From: Candidatus Aramenus sulfurataquae
GTDB lineage: Archaea; Thermoproteota; Thermoprotei_A; Sulfolobales; Sulfolobaceae
Length of the DNA stretch: 64,000 nt
NCBI GenBank assembly: GCA_000565255.1
Contig: ASRH01000003.1
Coordinates: forward strand, 62,001 to 126,000
Direction: 5' to 3'
Shown here: one piece after another, positions 7,741-16,616 of the stretch
Position numbering within the stretch: position 1 is the first letter of the stretch
Layout: each line of letters opens with the position of its first letter
Translations under genes and position numbers: made by a program
Notes under the pieces: generated by a model
The model's input: only the letters and a program-made list of their open reading frames with translations
Told to the model about the DNA's origin: nothing
Databases searched by the model: none

Positions 7741-10725
7741 TTAAAAGGAAAGAGCCGGTAGAGCGTTCCTTATCTTTGCCATGTTTTCCCTTAACGTCTC
7801 AAGGAGCACTGAGGCGAGTATTTTCTCGTCGAATGGCTCTATGGACTCGCTTTTAACTAGGTCTACTAGCTCCTTAACTATACCCTCTAGGCTCATGGAC
7901 ATGAGGATACCGTTGATTTCCTTTACGTAAGCTCCAGATATTACTGTTTTCTTTGACGGATCTTCCATACCATAACGTGAAGCTAGAATTCCCTTGACGC
8001 TATCTATTAGACTTCTAGAGACCTCTTCTACCACTTCAACTATTATGGGCTCTATTATCTTTTTGTACTCCTCAGGAGAGGTAGAAATGAAGGTAGTGGT
8101 ATCAGCAATTAACTTAGCCCTCTGATTAAGGGAGGAAGTCAATAACGATGTAATTTTGTCCCTTATTACCTTCACGTCATCGCTCGGTACGGTAAAGGTT
8201 AAGATTTGCGTGTAAATTGCAACTCCCAGCTTTTCCGCAATGAACTCCACAAGTGTTTTGGCGTTTACCCCAACTGATCTGAACTTTGCTGCTGCCAAGG
8301 GACATAGGGTTACTAAGGAAGGATAGCTTTCACCAAGTGCCCTCACCATCCTGTCGGCTCTCTTACCCAGGTTACGCTCTAGTATTGCGCCTGAGCACCC
8401 CTCAACCCTCTTTACCTTGAATCCCCTTTCCCTCAACCTCTTTATTATCTCGTTGGCATAAGATGAGGAGAAGCAAGCCACGTGCAACGCTATTTCATCG
8501 TTTCCCTCGAACTCTATGGACTTTAGTAGCTTTAATTCTAAGGGGACGACGTCGAAGACCTTGGTGTTTCCGGCTAACTTAGAGTACTCTAAATATTCCT
8601 CGGAGAACGCCTTATAGTCCTCCGGTGTTAAAGTTATCAGCTCTACGACGTTAAGGTCTGAGTTCTTCCTTATCTTCTCCACTAAGGAATTATCGTTACC
8701 GCTTATATAGTCCATAAAACCGCTGTCCCTTGTTGTGTCAAATAGCCTCACCTTTATGCCGAGCCTTTGAAGCAGATCTAATGCCGTGTAGACTATAGAG
8801 GGGTTATCAGAGACGTACTTACCTAGCCAAACGCCTATTTCGCTATCGTCAGTGATGATATCCTTGTACTTATCTGGTATCTGTATTGCGACCCCTGGCT
8901 CCTCTGGAATCTTCTTGGCCACAAGGCTGTTGAGCTTAATGAGCAATGTGGAAATCGGGATCCTAGCAGGACATACTCCGTCACATAGCCCGCATTTGTG
9001 ACAACCAGATATCTCCGCTATTGCGCTATCCGGGACGTCAACGCTCCCGTTTAACTCATAATAGCTCATAACTCCCCTTGTGAAGTCGAACATGCCCTTG
9101 GGAGCATAAGGCCACTGCGGGATAAGCCTATACTGCGGGCAAACCGTCACGCACATGGCACAGTCTATACACGTTAAGGCATAGTCTACAAATACGTCCA
9201 AGTACCTCTTGGCTACCTTATACCCTTCTATTTGCCCTCCTGGAGAGATTGCCTTCGCAAAGCCAATTCCAAACCTAAACCTCAGAGCTTCGTTCTGCCT
9301 CTTCACGATCTCCAGGACTGTCCTTGCCCTCTTCTTTGGCTCGAAAACCTTTCCAGGGTTAAATAGCTCCTCTGGATCCATTTCCTCCTTGTATTTTCTC
9401 ATTACCTCGTACCTGTTAACGCCCAACTCTTGGAACGTCCTTCCCATAGCGCTTAGCCTGTTCTTAGCGTATTTGTGGACGAATATCCCCACAGAGAGCA
9501 TTGAGCCGCCCAGCTTGATGAAGTCCTCCATCATCAAGGTGTTCTTGGCTAATTCGTATATGATCTTCTTGTCTGCAGGCGAAAGAGACACTAAAGTGAA
9601 CGCGTTAGCTAGCAGCACCTCCCTCCTCTCCAGGTCAATGTCCAGATCAAATCCCTTATTCATTTCGAGGACTCCTACGTCTCCAAGATCCTTACTGATC
9701 TCAGAGATCAGATCCTTAAGCTTAGTATAGTGGATTAGTCCATGCTGGTGTATTAATAGTCCCTTAGTCCTAAGGGCAGCGTTTACTCCGTGGTTAAACG
9801 ACCACCACCCAGTCCACTCTCCCTCGAATACCTTCCCACCATAGGACTGGGCGATTCTATAGAGCTTTGGCTCCACAATACTTGCCCTGGAGGAAGGGTA
9901 GAGAACCACCATGTTCCACTTTCCTGGATCCAAGGTTGCGTTGAAGTTGTCGTGGATATAGGAAGATATAGCGGGCCCCCTCACTTGGACGTGCCACGCT
10001 GGAACCACTTGTCTGTAAAACTCGCCTATTGTGTTGTATACGTTCTCAAGGTTATCAAAGGAAATAACCAGGGCCTCCGTGGTCGAGAAGGGTCTCAGCT
10101 TGATCCCAACTTTTGTTATAATCCCAGTACTGCCCTCTGCTCCACACACTATGGCGAGGTCCTTCCCTTCAAGCCTCACCAGCTCCCCTTTGGGATTCAC
10201 CATTTCCACGAAAGCCACGTTATCGCATATGAAGCCATACTCATACGAGCCTATACCCAATGCATCGCCCGCAACTCCTCCCCCAACGGTTGAGTCATAA
10301 GAGGAGGGAAAAGTCCTCAGCTGTAATCCCTTCTGCTGTGCGGCTATGTCAACGAGCTTCCACGTAGCTCCAGGCTCGGCTATTGCAACTTTATTTACCT
10401 CGTCAATTTCAATCTTGTTCATCTTTGAGAAGTCTATCACGATTCCTCCGTCTGCCGGTATGGCGTTTCCATACCTATTAGTCCCTCTTCCATATGGAAC
10501 TAGGGGAACGTTATTTTCAAGGGCAATCTTAACTAGGTTTATTACGTCTTCCGAATTTTGAGGGTAAACTACGTAGTCCGGGATTATGTTAATCTTAATC
10601 CCGGACCACACTAATTCGGGAACGAACCCCATATCTACCGAGTGGGAAAGTCTTTCAACCAAGCAATCGCTGAAATTGTCTTTAAACCTGCTCTCTAGTA
10701 AATCTTTTATTGGCAAATAACTCAC
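7741..10725 (-). CDS. Membrane-less FAD/4Fe-4S oxidase fusion (GlcD-GlcF / D-lactate dehydrogenase type)
   Basis: This 994-residue protein joins a FAD_binding_4 domain (VVYPQNSEDVINLV, PYGRGTNRYG, GGGVAGDALGIGSYEYG, ~residues 30-210), a FAD-oxidase C-terminal domain (~230-465), two 4Fe-4S motifs (CIDCAMCVTVCP and CHKCGLCDGVCP, ~515-600) and one CCG-type cysteine motif (HVACFSS to EGCSGAILE, ~745-790). It ends in an ~180-residue helical tail without a signature. The family oxidises D-2-hydroxy acids such as D-lactate or glycolate and passes electrons on through Fe-S clusters. Only one CCG repeat is evident, fewer than in GlcF. GTG start at 10725, directly after a duplicated promoter segment (10727-10782). 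Confidence 0.88.
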   Translation of the reverse strand: MSYLPIKDLLESRFKDNFSDCLVERLSHSVDMGFVPELVWSGIKINIIPDYVVYPQNSEDVINLVKIALENNVPLVPYGRGTNRYGNAIPADGGIVIDFSKMNKIEIDEVNKVAIAEPGATWKLVDIAAQQKGLQLRTFPSSYDSTVGGGVAGDALGIGSYEYGFICDNVAFVEMVNPKGELVRLEGKDLAIVCGAEGSTGIITKVGIKLRPFSTTEALVISFDNLENVYNTIGEFYRQVVPAWHVQVRGPAISSYIHDNFNATLDPGKWNMVVLYPSSRASIVEPKLYRIAQSYGGKVFEGEWTGWWSFNHGVNAALRTKGLLIHQHGLIHYTKLKDLISEISKDLGDVGVLEMNKGFDLDIDLERREVLLANAFTLVSLSPADKKIIYELAKNTLMMEDFIKLGGSMLSVGIFVHKYAKNRLSAMGRTFQELGVNRYEVMRKYKEEMDPEELFNPGKVFEPKKRARTVLEIVKRQNEALRFRFGIGFAKAISPGGQIEGYKVAKRYLDVFVDYALTCIDCAMCVTVCPQYRLIPQWPYAPKGMFDFTRGVMSYYELNGSVDVPDSAIAEISGCHKCGLCDGVCPARIPISTLLIKLNSLVAKKIPEEPGVAIQIPDKYKDIITDDSEIGVWLGKYVSDNPSIVYTALDLLQRLGIKVRLFDTTRDSGFMDYISGNDNSLVEKIRKNSDLNVVELITLTPEDYKAFSEEYLEYSKLAGNTKVFDVVPLELKLLKSIEFEGNDEIALHVACFSSSYANEIIKRLRERGFKVKRVEGCSGAILERNLGKRADRMVRALGESYPSLVTLCPLAAAKFRSVGVNAKTLVEFIAEKLGVAIYTQILTFTVPSDDVKVIRDKITSLLTSSLNQRAKLIADTTTFISTSPEEYKKIIEPIIVEVVEEVSRSLIDSVKGILASRYGMEDPSKKTVISGAYVKEINGILMSMSLEGIVKELVDLVKSESIEPFDEKILASVLLETLRENMAKIRNALPALSF

Positions 10726-10726
10726 C

Positions 10727-10782
10727 TTGATACTATTATAGATATTTTCGTAAATTGATACTATTATAGATATTTTCGTAAA
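10727..10782. repeat. Perfect 28-bp tandem duplication covering a promoter and a stop codon
   Basis: Positions 10727-10754 and 10755-10782 are identical 28-mers, with a further TTG beginning a third copy. Read on the minus strand, the far copy carries the last codons and TAA of the HIT gene (stop at 10764). The near copy ends just before the GTG of the FAD oxidase and carries an AT-rich box (TTTACGAAAATA) about 26 nt from it. The oxidase promoter is therefore present twice, and the HIT C-terminal codons have a non-coding twin. Confidence 0.95.
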
Positions 10783-11186
10783 TTGTAGCTTATAACATTT
10801 TTTAAACTTTCATAATACTCTTTGCCTTGCTCCTTTCTTGGCTCAAATCCCTTGAATTCCTCCGGTGGGTCGTCCCACGTTGGTATAACGTGGGTGTGAA
10901 AATGAAAAATTACTTGACCCGCACTCTTCCCCACGTTAGTAAGTACCCTAATGCCTTCCGCGTTCACCGAGTCTTTTACCGCCTTTGCGACGGCATTAAT
11001 TACCTTTGAGATCTCGCATATGTCTTCGTGAGACACCTCTAGAAAGTTTTCGTAGTGAGTATTTGACAAGATCAGAGTGTGGCCAGGCGATATAGGGTAC
11101 TTATCTAAGATAACTGTAGCAAACTTATTCCTATAGATTATGTAACCCTCTAACTTACCGTGAATAATGTCACAGAATATGCACAT
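10764..11186 (-). CDS. HIT-family nucleotide hydrolase/transferase
   Basis: A 140-residue histidine-triad protein. The N-terminal CIFCDIIHGK carries a CxxC zinc pair, and the catalytic triad motif is HFHTHVIP (HxHxH). Family members hydrolyse AMP conjugates (Hint type) or diadenosine polyphosphates. The C-terminal residues NLRKYL are encoded within the 28-bp tandem repeat. It lies upstream of the FAD oxidase on the same strand with a 38-nt gap. Its own start (ATG 11186) sits below an AT-rich TATAATAAGAA-containing stretch. Confidence 0.9.
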   Translation of the reverse strand: MCIFCDIIHGKLEGYIIYRNKFATVILDKYPISPGHTLILSNTHYENFLEVSHEDICEISKVINAVAKAVKDSVNAEGIRVLTNVGKSAGQVIFHFHTHVIPTWDDPPEEFKGFEPRKEQGKEYYESLKNVISYNLRKYL

Positions 11187-11269
11187 CGTTTATCTATCCT
11201 AACAACTCTCTGTGGACAAATAAGCTTATAATAAGAAATTACGCCGATAATGTCCTCTGCAGACGCCGA

Positions 11270-11295
11270 CGTGTTTAACTGGCGTGTTTAACTGG
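11270..11295. repeat. 13-bp tandem repeat in a 170-bp gene-free gap
   Basis: CGTGTTTAACTGG occurs twice, back to back (11270-11282 and 11283-11295), in the otherwise unexplained gap 11187-11356. No ORF, tRNA or C/D boxes are visible in the gap; TTATAATAAG at ~11228 could be a promoter element. Function unknown. Confidence 0.7.
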
Positions 11296-11356
11296 GTGTG
11301 GCAGAGCAAAGGAAAATAGGGAAATTAGAGGAAGAATTCTCGCCAAGGGAAAAAGT

Positions 11357-11569
11357 TCATATCTCTATTTGTAACCTCAAGTAATTGCCCCTGTCAGTAA
11401 TTACTTCGATCATGTGTTTCCCCTTCCTAAAGTTGTGATTTATGTTCAGTACCATCTTTTTTGAGCCCGGAGAAATTGCGTCAGGAGCGAACTCTGGCGT
11501 GTACTCCTTGTCTACTCTTACCTCCACTATCCTGCCATACAGACCTTCAGTGGGAAGCAGTATCTGCAT
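11357..11569 (-). CDS. Small hypothetical protein (70 aa)
   Basis: A 70-residue protein with alternating charged/hydrophobic pattern suggesting a small beta-barrel or Ig-like fold (GRIVEVRVDKEYTPEF, KHMIEVITDRGNYLRL). No known family. Support for coding: an AT box TTTTAATTT on the minus strand ~26-28 nt before the ATG at 11569, and a plausible amino-acid composition. Its ATG shares the tetramer CATG with the ATG proposed for the divergent membrane gene, so the two cannot both have untranslated leaders without entering each other. Moderate confidence. Confidence 0.5.
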   Translation of the reverse strand: MQILLPTEGLYGRIVEVRVDKEYTPEFAPDAISPGSKKMVLNINHNFRKGKHMIEVITDRGNYLRLQIEI

Positions 11570-12224
11570 GTACTATAACTTGTTTGGGAAAAAATTAAAA
11601 TGGATATGGCGTAATGTTATCGCTGTGAACTTTACATATTTGATAATAATTTTTGCCATCTCTGTGGCGACCAACGCTACTCCCTTCTTTGGGACTCCTT
11701 ATACTATCGTAGCTTCCACTATACTGCTGAAATCTGGAGTCACACCGTTAAACCTTGCAGAGGTAATAGCGGTTACTGCTGTTGGCGCTGCGATCGCTAA
11801 GAGCGTTATGTACGGGATAGGTTACGGCATAGGTCACACACTGAAACACAACAAAAACGTGGTCTTCTTCAGCAGGTTTATAAACCACAAGTCCTTCTAC
11901 GTTGCGCTCTTCATATTAGCTCTATTGCCAGGAGTGCCCTTAGATGATTTCGCCTTTTTGATAGGGGGAGCAGGCAAGGCATCCCTAGTCAAGATGATAG
12001 AGATTACCTTTGCTTCGAAGTTCATAAAGTCGTCAATAGAGATACCTTTGGAAACCTATGGATTAATAGCAATAGGAGGAATCATTAACGTCTCTCCTTT
12101 CCTATTGGGAGTGATATCCTCTGTGGTGTTCACAGTCTTGAGCGTGGTAATATTCAAGGTCGACTGGGAATCCATTTACAACAAGTTTAAAGATAGACTT
12201 GGACCTATCTTTAAGATTGTATGA
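11568..12224 (+). CDS. SNARE-associated/DedA-like membrane protein
   Basis: A multi-spanning membrane protein (5-6 predicted hydrophobic helices: NFTYLIIIFAIS, AEVIAVTAVGAAI, FYVALFILALLPGVPLDDFA, and two C-terminal spans). The re-entrant-like LLPGVPLDDFAFLIGGAG and the Lys/Ser residues after it resemble VTT/DedA-family proteins, possible lipid scramblases or transporters. The reading frame stays open back to 11442, but that part is antisense to the 70-aa gene and polar, so I start at ATG 11568. An alternative is GTG 11625, ~26 nt after the AT box AAAATTAAAA (11591-11600). It ends ATGA-overlapped with the Nudix gene. Confidence 0.65.
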   Translation: MYYNLFGKKLKWIWRNVIAVNFTYLIIIFAISVATNATPFFGTPYTIVASTILLKSGVTPLNLAEVIAVTAVGAAIAKSVMYGIGYGIGHTLKHNKNVVFFSRFINHKSFYVALFILALLPGVPLDDFAFLIGGAGKASLVKMIEITFASKFIKSSIEIPLETYGLIAIGGIINVSPFLLGVISSVVFTVLSVVIFKVDWESIYNKFKDRLGPIFKIV

Positions 12225-12730
12225 AGGTATTTTCTTGTAAGAAGTTCGAGGTTCACGTGGAAAGGGTAAAGTTACCTAACGGCAAGGAGAGAGAACTACA
12301 ATACGTTAAACACAGGGGGTCTTCAGTCGTAATCCCTGTACTTAACGGGAAGCTTATCCTAATAAAACAATATAGGCCAGTGATAGGCAAGTGGATCTAC
12401 GAGTTCCCTGCTGGAACTGTTGAGGAAAATGAGGACCCGCTCACAACTGCCAAGAGGGAGCTGGTAGAGGAGATAGGTTACGAAGCAAAGGAAATGTTGC
12501 ACCTCTTTGACTTTTACCCCTCCCCTGGAATAACCAGCGAACTAATGCACATGTACCTAGCCAAAGACCTAACATACGTTGGAAGTCATCCAGAGGAGTA
12601 TGAGGTGATAGAACCCTTTCCCGTTACCCTAAACGAAGCTTTAGTCATGCTCAGAAAGGGAGAGATCGTTGACGCTAAGACGATGATCGGAATCCTTTAC
12701 CTAGAAAATAACAGACACCTAGTAGAGTAG
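12221..12730 (+). CDS. Nudix hydrolase, ADP-ribose pyrophosphatase type
   Basis: A 169-residue Nudix protein. The Nudix box starts GTVEENEDPLTTAK and continues RELVEEIGYE, matching Gx5Ex7REUxEExGU. The upstream YRPVIGKWIYEFPAG and downstream FYPSPGITSELMHMYLA are typical of ADP-ribose pyrophosphatases (NudF-like), which cleave ADP-ribose to AMP and ribose 5-phosphate. It overlaps the preceding membrane gene by 4 nt, implying co-transcription, and the convergent Cld-family gene by 12 nt. Confidence 0.92.
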   Translation: MKVFSCKKFEVHVERVKLPNGKERELQYVKHRGSSVVIPVLNGKLILIKQYRPVIGKWIYEFPAGTVEENEDPLTTAKRELVEEIGYEAKEMLHLFDFYPSPGITSELMHMYLAKDLTYVGSHPEEYEVIEPFPVTLNEALVMLRKGEIVDAKTMIGILYLENNRHLVE

Positions 12731-13384
12731 ATGCTCTAGACCCTTAAGCTCTCCCACCAGAATTGGCTCCTCCTTAGTCACCCACTTCCTTGCCTTCGCT
12801 TCCCTTAGCTTCTCCACTACCTCTATCCAGTTCGTGAGGCTTGGCGCCTCGTATATTACTACGAATTCGTAGTCTGCCACCCCAAATGAGTAAGTGGTGT
12901 AAGACCTTATTCCGTCGTTCTTAGGGTGAGTTCTAGCGATCTCTATGTGTTCTCTCATTATTTTTTCCCTCTCGTCAAAGGGCAACAAGTACCACTCGAC
13001 CGACTTCTTCATAGGGTAGGCAATGAAGTACCTAAGAGGGGGTAACTTTAAGGCCTTTTCTACGTCTCCGGCCGACTTTACATAGGGAGAAGGCTTAAAC
13101 ACGGAAAAGAGGGAGACGTGCTCATAAGCGTGTCCTTCAAAAGAGGACAGTATTGCGTCCCTAAAATCCACAATCTTGCTTGTGTCTGTAGAGGAAACCC
13201 AGTAGAGGAGCTGGGAACCCTGGGTTATGGACGCAAATCTCTTCAGGGAAACGAACGCGTTTGAGAACTTCTTCTCTACCTCGTCCACTTTGCTCATGAT
13301 GTTTTTCCTTTCAATTACTGGAATACTCCACCAAGACCTGTCCAAACCCACAGACAAGACTAACATGAAGACTTCATTTGCCAT
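12719..13384 (-). CDS. Chlorite dismutase/HemQ-family protein
   Basis: A 221-residue Cld-family protein. The tell-tale C-terminal half has REHIEIARTHP (the proximal heme histidine helix), then SYTTYSFGVADYEFVVIYE and a terminal WVTKEEPILVGE. In archaea and Gram-positives such proteins are coproheme decarboxylases or relatives. True chlorite dismutases carry a distal Arg that I cannot locate, so a (copro)heme role is more likely than chlorite detoxification. It overlaps the upstream gene's stop by 11 nt. Confidence 0.82.
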   Translation of the reverse strand: MANEVFMLVLSVGLDRSWWSIPVIERKNIMSKVDEVEKKFSNAFVSLKRFASITQGSQLLYWVSSTDTSKIVDFRDAILSSFEGHAYEHVSLFSVFKPSPYVKSAGDVEKALKLPPLRYFIAYPMKKSVEWYLLPFDEREKIMREHIEIARTHPKNDGIRSYTTYSFGVADYEFVVIYEAPSLTNWIEVVEKLREAKARKWVTKEEPILVGELKGLEHLLY

Positions 13385-14618
13385 CTTTGTTCATCTCGTT
13401 AATTATATCAGAGTAGATAATTAGGGTTTCTTCTATGTCCATAAGATAGCCAACAAAGTAACTGGAGACGTACTTTTTTATAGCCTCGTCAAGTATTTCG
13501 TACCCATCTGACGTGGGACCGTTCAGAATCCTCTCTACGTACTCCTCGAACTCGCCTTTGTCTTGAGCCATTATCACAAAGGCCACAGGGATCACCCTTA
13601 TCCCCAAGTAAACCTCGCCGTTTTCAAACTTGGGCTTATAGTTAAATAGTTCCTTGAGCAAGGGCTCTTTGACGCCATAAAAGTTGACCGCGTTCACTTT
13701 GTACCGCTTAAGTAACTTTACTGCCCTTTGTTTAAGCCTCTCTATCTCCTTGGGGATCTCGTTTAGCGGTACCGCATAACTTGGTACCAGAACCTCTACT
13801 CCACCGTTGGAGGAAAGCTTATCTAGGTAGAGCACTGCTCTGAGGAGCTTTGCCAGCTCAGACTTGTTCTTTACGTAGATCTTCTTGGTCTTAACGTCAT
13901 CTATGGAGGAAGAAGGCAGGAAGCCGAGGAAGTACTTAAATATGACACCTACGTAGAAGGTGGATCCGTTCTCTGTGACGACCTCTTTAGGAGACGGAAA
14001 GCTCTCTATTTCCTCCCTGTACACTACCGCAATTTCGTTAGACGTCACTAGCGACTTCACGTACTCCTCGAAATCCTCAACCTTCTCGTGTCTCTCCTCG
14101 ATTAGTTGGCCGAGTTCGTTGTAGATCCTTATGAGGGGTACGTCAGAGGAGGAGTCCATGTACACTTGGAGCAAGGGAAAGGTGTCCTCTTTTCTGAGTA
14201 CTGTCGCAGAGTATATGAAATTGGAAAACCTGACGACTCCTATGACGACCTTCGCGTCAACCTCGGCAGAGAGTGCCGTATGCTTGGACGCAGCTAGCGC
14301 GAGCCTCTCTATGTTATACCATTCGTCGCTTAGGACTAGGTCTTCAGTATTTTCCTCTTCCTCGTCGCCGTACGTAAACACAACTGCCTTAACGTTCAGT
14401 TCTTCAGCTATCTCCTCGATTACTTCCCTAATTAAGGTCTCTACTTGTGGAACTGGGGGTACTATGTAGTGGTCATCAGTACCTAGATTCTTGTGGACGT
14501 GAATTCCGTTGTCTTCTAGCGTGATAGTTAAGATATCTCTTTCGTTGCCATCGTCGTCGACTAATGAGCACATAATCGTTGGCTTCACTGGGTCAGAGTG
14601 CACTTTTAAGATACTCAC
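13374..14618 (-). CDS. Hypothetical protein (414 aa)
   Basis: Not recognised. A soluble, acidic 414-residue protein with an early acidic cluster (YGDEEEENTEDLV), a repeated alpha/beta pattern and no signal peptide, membrane span or metal motif. The GTG at 14618 has a TATA-like TTTAATGCA about 28-30 nt upstream. Co-directional with and overlapping the Cld-family gene, so it may be functionally linked to it. Confidence 0.65.
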   Translation of the reverse strand: MSILKVHSDPVKPTIMCSLVDDDGNERDILTITLEDNGIHVHKNLGTDDHYIVPPVPQVETLIREVIEEIAEELNVKAVVFTYGDEEEENTEDLVLSDEWYNIERLALAASKHTALSAEVDAKVVIGVVRFSNFIYSATVLRKEDTFPLLQVYMDSSSDVPLIRIYNELGQLIEERHEKVEDFEEYVKSLVTSNEIAVVYREEIESFPSPKEVVTENGSTFYVGVIFKYFLGFLPSSSIDDVKTKKIYVKNKSELAKLLRAVLYLDKLSSNGGVEVLVPSYAVPLNEIPKEIERLKQRAVKLLKRYKVNAVNFYGVKEPLLKELFNYKPKFENGEVYLGIRVIPVAFVIMAQDKGEFEEYVERILNGPTSDGYEILDEAIKKYVSSYFVGYLMDIEETLIIYSDIINEMNKDGK

Positions 14619-14999
14619 AATCCCGACCTTCTACAGATTACTTTTTGCATTAAATAGTACAAAAGCCTTATCGTAGTAAATCCATTTAACAGAGCTTGCT
14701 AAGACTCGGAATTAATAAGGCAAGGACTTAATATTTATGCTAAATCTAATTATATTTGAAAATGGATAATCTTTGAGTCTAAAGCCTAAAACAACTATAA
14801 TCTACCTAGCTATGTGAGAGGTTGGGGCTTAAGATGTGTTTAAACATGTTCTATTAAAGCGAAACGAGGCGAAAACTTAGCCTACTTGGGCCATCTTGAC
14901 GCTAGAGATATTTGCCACGACCTTTCGCCTTTTAAGGTTTCAAAAATCTAATGCATTTTGCGAAAAATCTTATAACCCAATAAGCGTGTCTATCTCTTA
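14619..14999. other. 381-bp gene-free interval, divergent promoters
   Basis: No ORF with protein-like composition. It holds the TATA box of the minus gene (~14645), and of the plus gene at 15000 (AAAATCTTATAACCC near 14965-14978). Between them lie a near-palindrome around GTTTAAAC (14834-14849) and an 8-bp inverted pair AGGCGAAA (14867-14874) / TTTCGCCT (14923-14930) enclosing 48 nt. No C/D boxes or tRNA features were found; an unrecognised RNA in the inverted-repeat loop cannot be excluded. Confidence 0.6.
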
Positions 15000-16616
15000 A
15001 TGAGTTTTCAGAGGAGGTCAGCCGTTTACGCTATCGTCGGCTTAACGCTCTTGGCGTCCTTATTTATCATCGAGTTTAGGGACAACGTCCTCAACTTCCC
15101 TATCCAGGCTTCAGTCGTGGCTGTGTCGTTTTTCTCAGCTGTGGCAATCTTCGTCATCTCGTTAAATCCTCGCTTAATTGACCCAAACAGGGATATGGAA
15201 AAAATAGACGACGTCGTAGTCATCATATCCGTTTTGACGTACTCAGTGATCGCAATATCGCTCATCAATGGTTACGGAACCGACGACATGGAATACATTT
15301 CACAGGCTGTTGCCTATTTTCTACACATGAAGGATCCATACGAACAGCTGTACCACCCCTCAGGCGTGCAGCCAACCTACCTAATTAACGGAGCTATTGC
15401 TTCCAACTTCGTTTACCCTCCTTTGTCCTTCCTTCTATATATCCCTCTTTACCTCTTACTTTCAATTTTGCATGTAAGTTCATACTTTATCAATGGGTTG
15501 AACGTGGTTTTCCAAGACATCCTGGTTCTAGTAACGTATTGGGTGGCAAGGAAGAGGAATAATCCAATGGCTACTTTATCGGTAGTCTTCGCACTTATTA
15601 CCACAGGAATCCTGGCTCCGTCATTTTATGGAGTAAACGGTGCAGTATGGGCTACCTTTCTCGCCCTGTCCTACGTTTCTAAAGGCAAGAAGTCCGGCGT
15701 CTTCTTGGGCTTAGCCTCGTCTTTTAGCCAGCTCGCCTGGTTGGTGCTCCCATTTATTCTGATATACAAGAGGAGTAACATAGTTGAGATCCTTAAAGGG
15801 TTTTTACTCACTGTAGCAGTTATAGACCTTCCTTTCCTCCTTTGGAATCCGGCGAAGTTCCTAGACGTGGTTACGCTGGATCAAAACACGATCCCAGTTG
15901 GAGTAACGGGTTTTACGATATTTAACTTCACAACCCTTTTCTCGGTAGAGCCCTGGTTCTTCACAGTAGCTATGGCAATAGCGTTCGCGTTCTTAATTTA
16001 CGCGTACTACCGTTTCTTCGACGTACTAAAGGAGACCCTCTGGGTCTTCCCTATGATAATACTCTGGTTCTCGTGGAGGACTCTGACTGACTACTTCCTC
16101 TTCTGGCCGGAACTAATGCTGCTCTCTATATTCTCAATGGACTACAACAGAAAGCCCATTACTGTAAGACTTAACGTTAACAGAAACGAGTTAATAGCTG
16201 TGTTTTTGGGTATAGTATTCACGTTAGCGGTTGCTGGCGGTTACGCCCACGCAGAGTACGTGGCAGAGAACCCCATAAGGATCTCGGAAGTCATTGTGCC
16301 AACTGGCTCTCTGCCCATTTCCAAAGTTTACATTGTGATAAACAATACTGCAAATACCTCAGTCAACGTAACTCTAGTTAGGGTATCCATTCCCAGCAAC
16401 CTCAATATGGTGTGGAACTTCTCGCCTAGCCAAGTGCCCCCTCATTCCTCTACTAAAATCTTGGCATATACTAATTATACTACCATGGAGATCAATAGCA
16501 CCTCATTCACTGTCCAAGTTTACTCTGGGTACTTTATCTCGTCATACAAAGTTAATATCAACGCAACTAACGTATTAATTAATGGGACTACAGCAAGTAT
16601 TAAACAGGCTTCTTGA
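15000..16616 (+). CDS. GT-C-like integral membrane protein with extracellular C-terminal domain
   Basis: A 538-residue membrane protein with ~10-11 hydrophobic spans (residues ~8-400), then a ~130-residue outer domain rich in N-glycosylation sequons (NNTANTSVNVT, INSTSFT). The acidic motif YGTDDMEYI after an early span, followed by a YPPLSFLLYIPLYL segment, resembles GT-C glycosyltransferases that use polyprenyl-phosphate sugars. Activity is inferred only. ATG at 15000, leaderless after TATA at ~14970. Its last 35 nt overlap nadE. Confidence 0.7.
   Translation: MSFQRRSAVYAIVGLTLLASLFIIEFRDNVLNFPIQASVVAVSFFSAVAIFVISLNPRLIDPNRDMEKIDDVVVIISVLTYSVIAISLINGYGTDDMEYISQAVAYFLHMKDPYEQLYHPSGVQPTYLINGAIASNFVYPPLSFLLYIPLYLLLSILHVSSYFINGLNVVFQDILVLVTYWVARKRNNPMATLSVVFALITTGILAPSFYGVNGAVWATFLALSYVSKGKKSGVFLGLASSFSQLAWLVLPFILIYKRSNIVEILKGFLLTVAVIDLPFLLWNPAKFLDVVTLDQNTIPVGVTGFTIFNFTTLFSVEPWFFTVAMAIAFAFLIYAYYRFFDVLKETLWVFPMIILWFSWRTLTDYFLFWPELMLLSIFSMDYNRKPITVRLNVNRNELIAVFLGIVFTLAVAGGYAHAEYVAENPIRISEVIVPTGSLPISKVYIVINNTANTSVNVTLVRVSIPSNLNMVWNFSPSQVPPHSSTKILAYTNYTTMEINSTSFTVQVYSGYFISSYKVNINATNVLINGTTASIKQAS

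Noticed and set aside
11442-11567. N-terminal extension of the DedA-like gene
   Set aside because: It is polar, unlike the membrane domain, and antisense to the better supported 70-aa gene.
12719-13384. Function as a true chlorite dismutase
   Set aside because: I see only the proximal heme-His helix, not the distal Arg; HemQ-type heme enzymes are more likely.
14834-14849. GTTTAAAC near-palindrome as an operator
   Set aside because: AT-rich palindromes are common in such gaps, and it is ~150 bp from either start.
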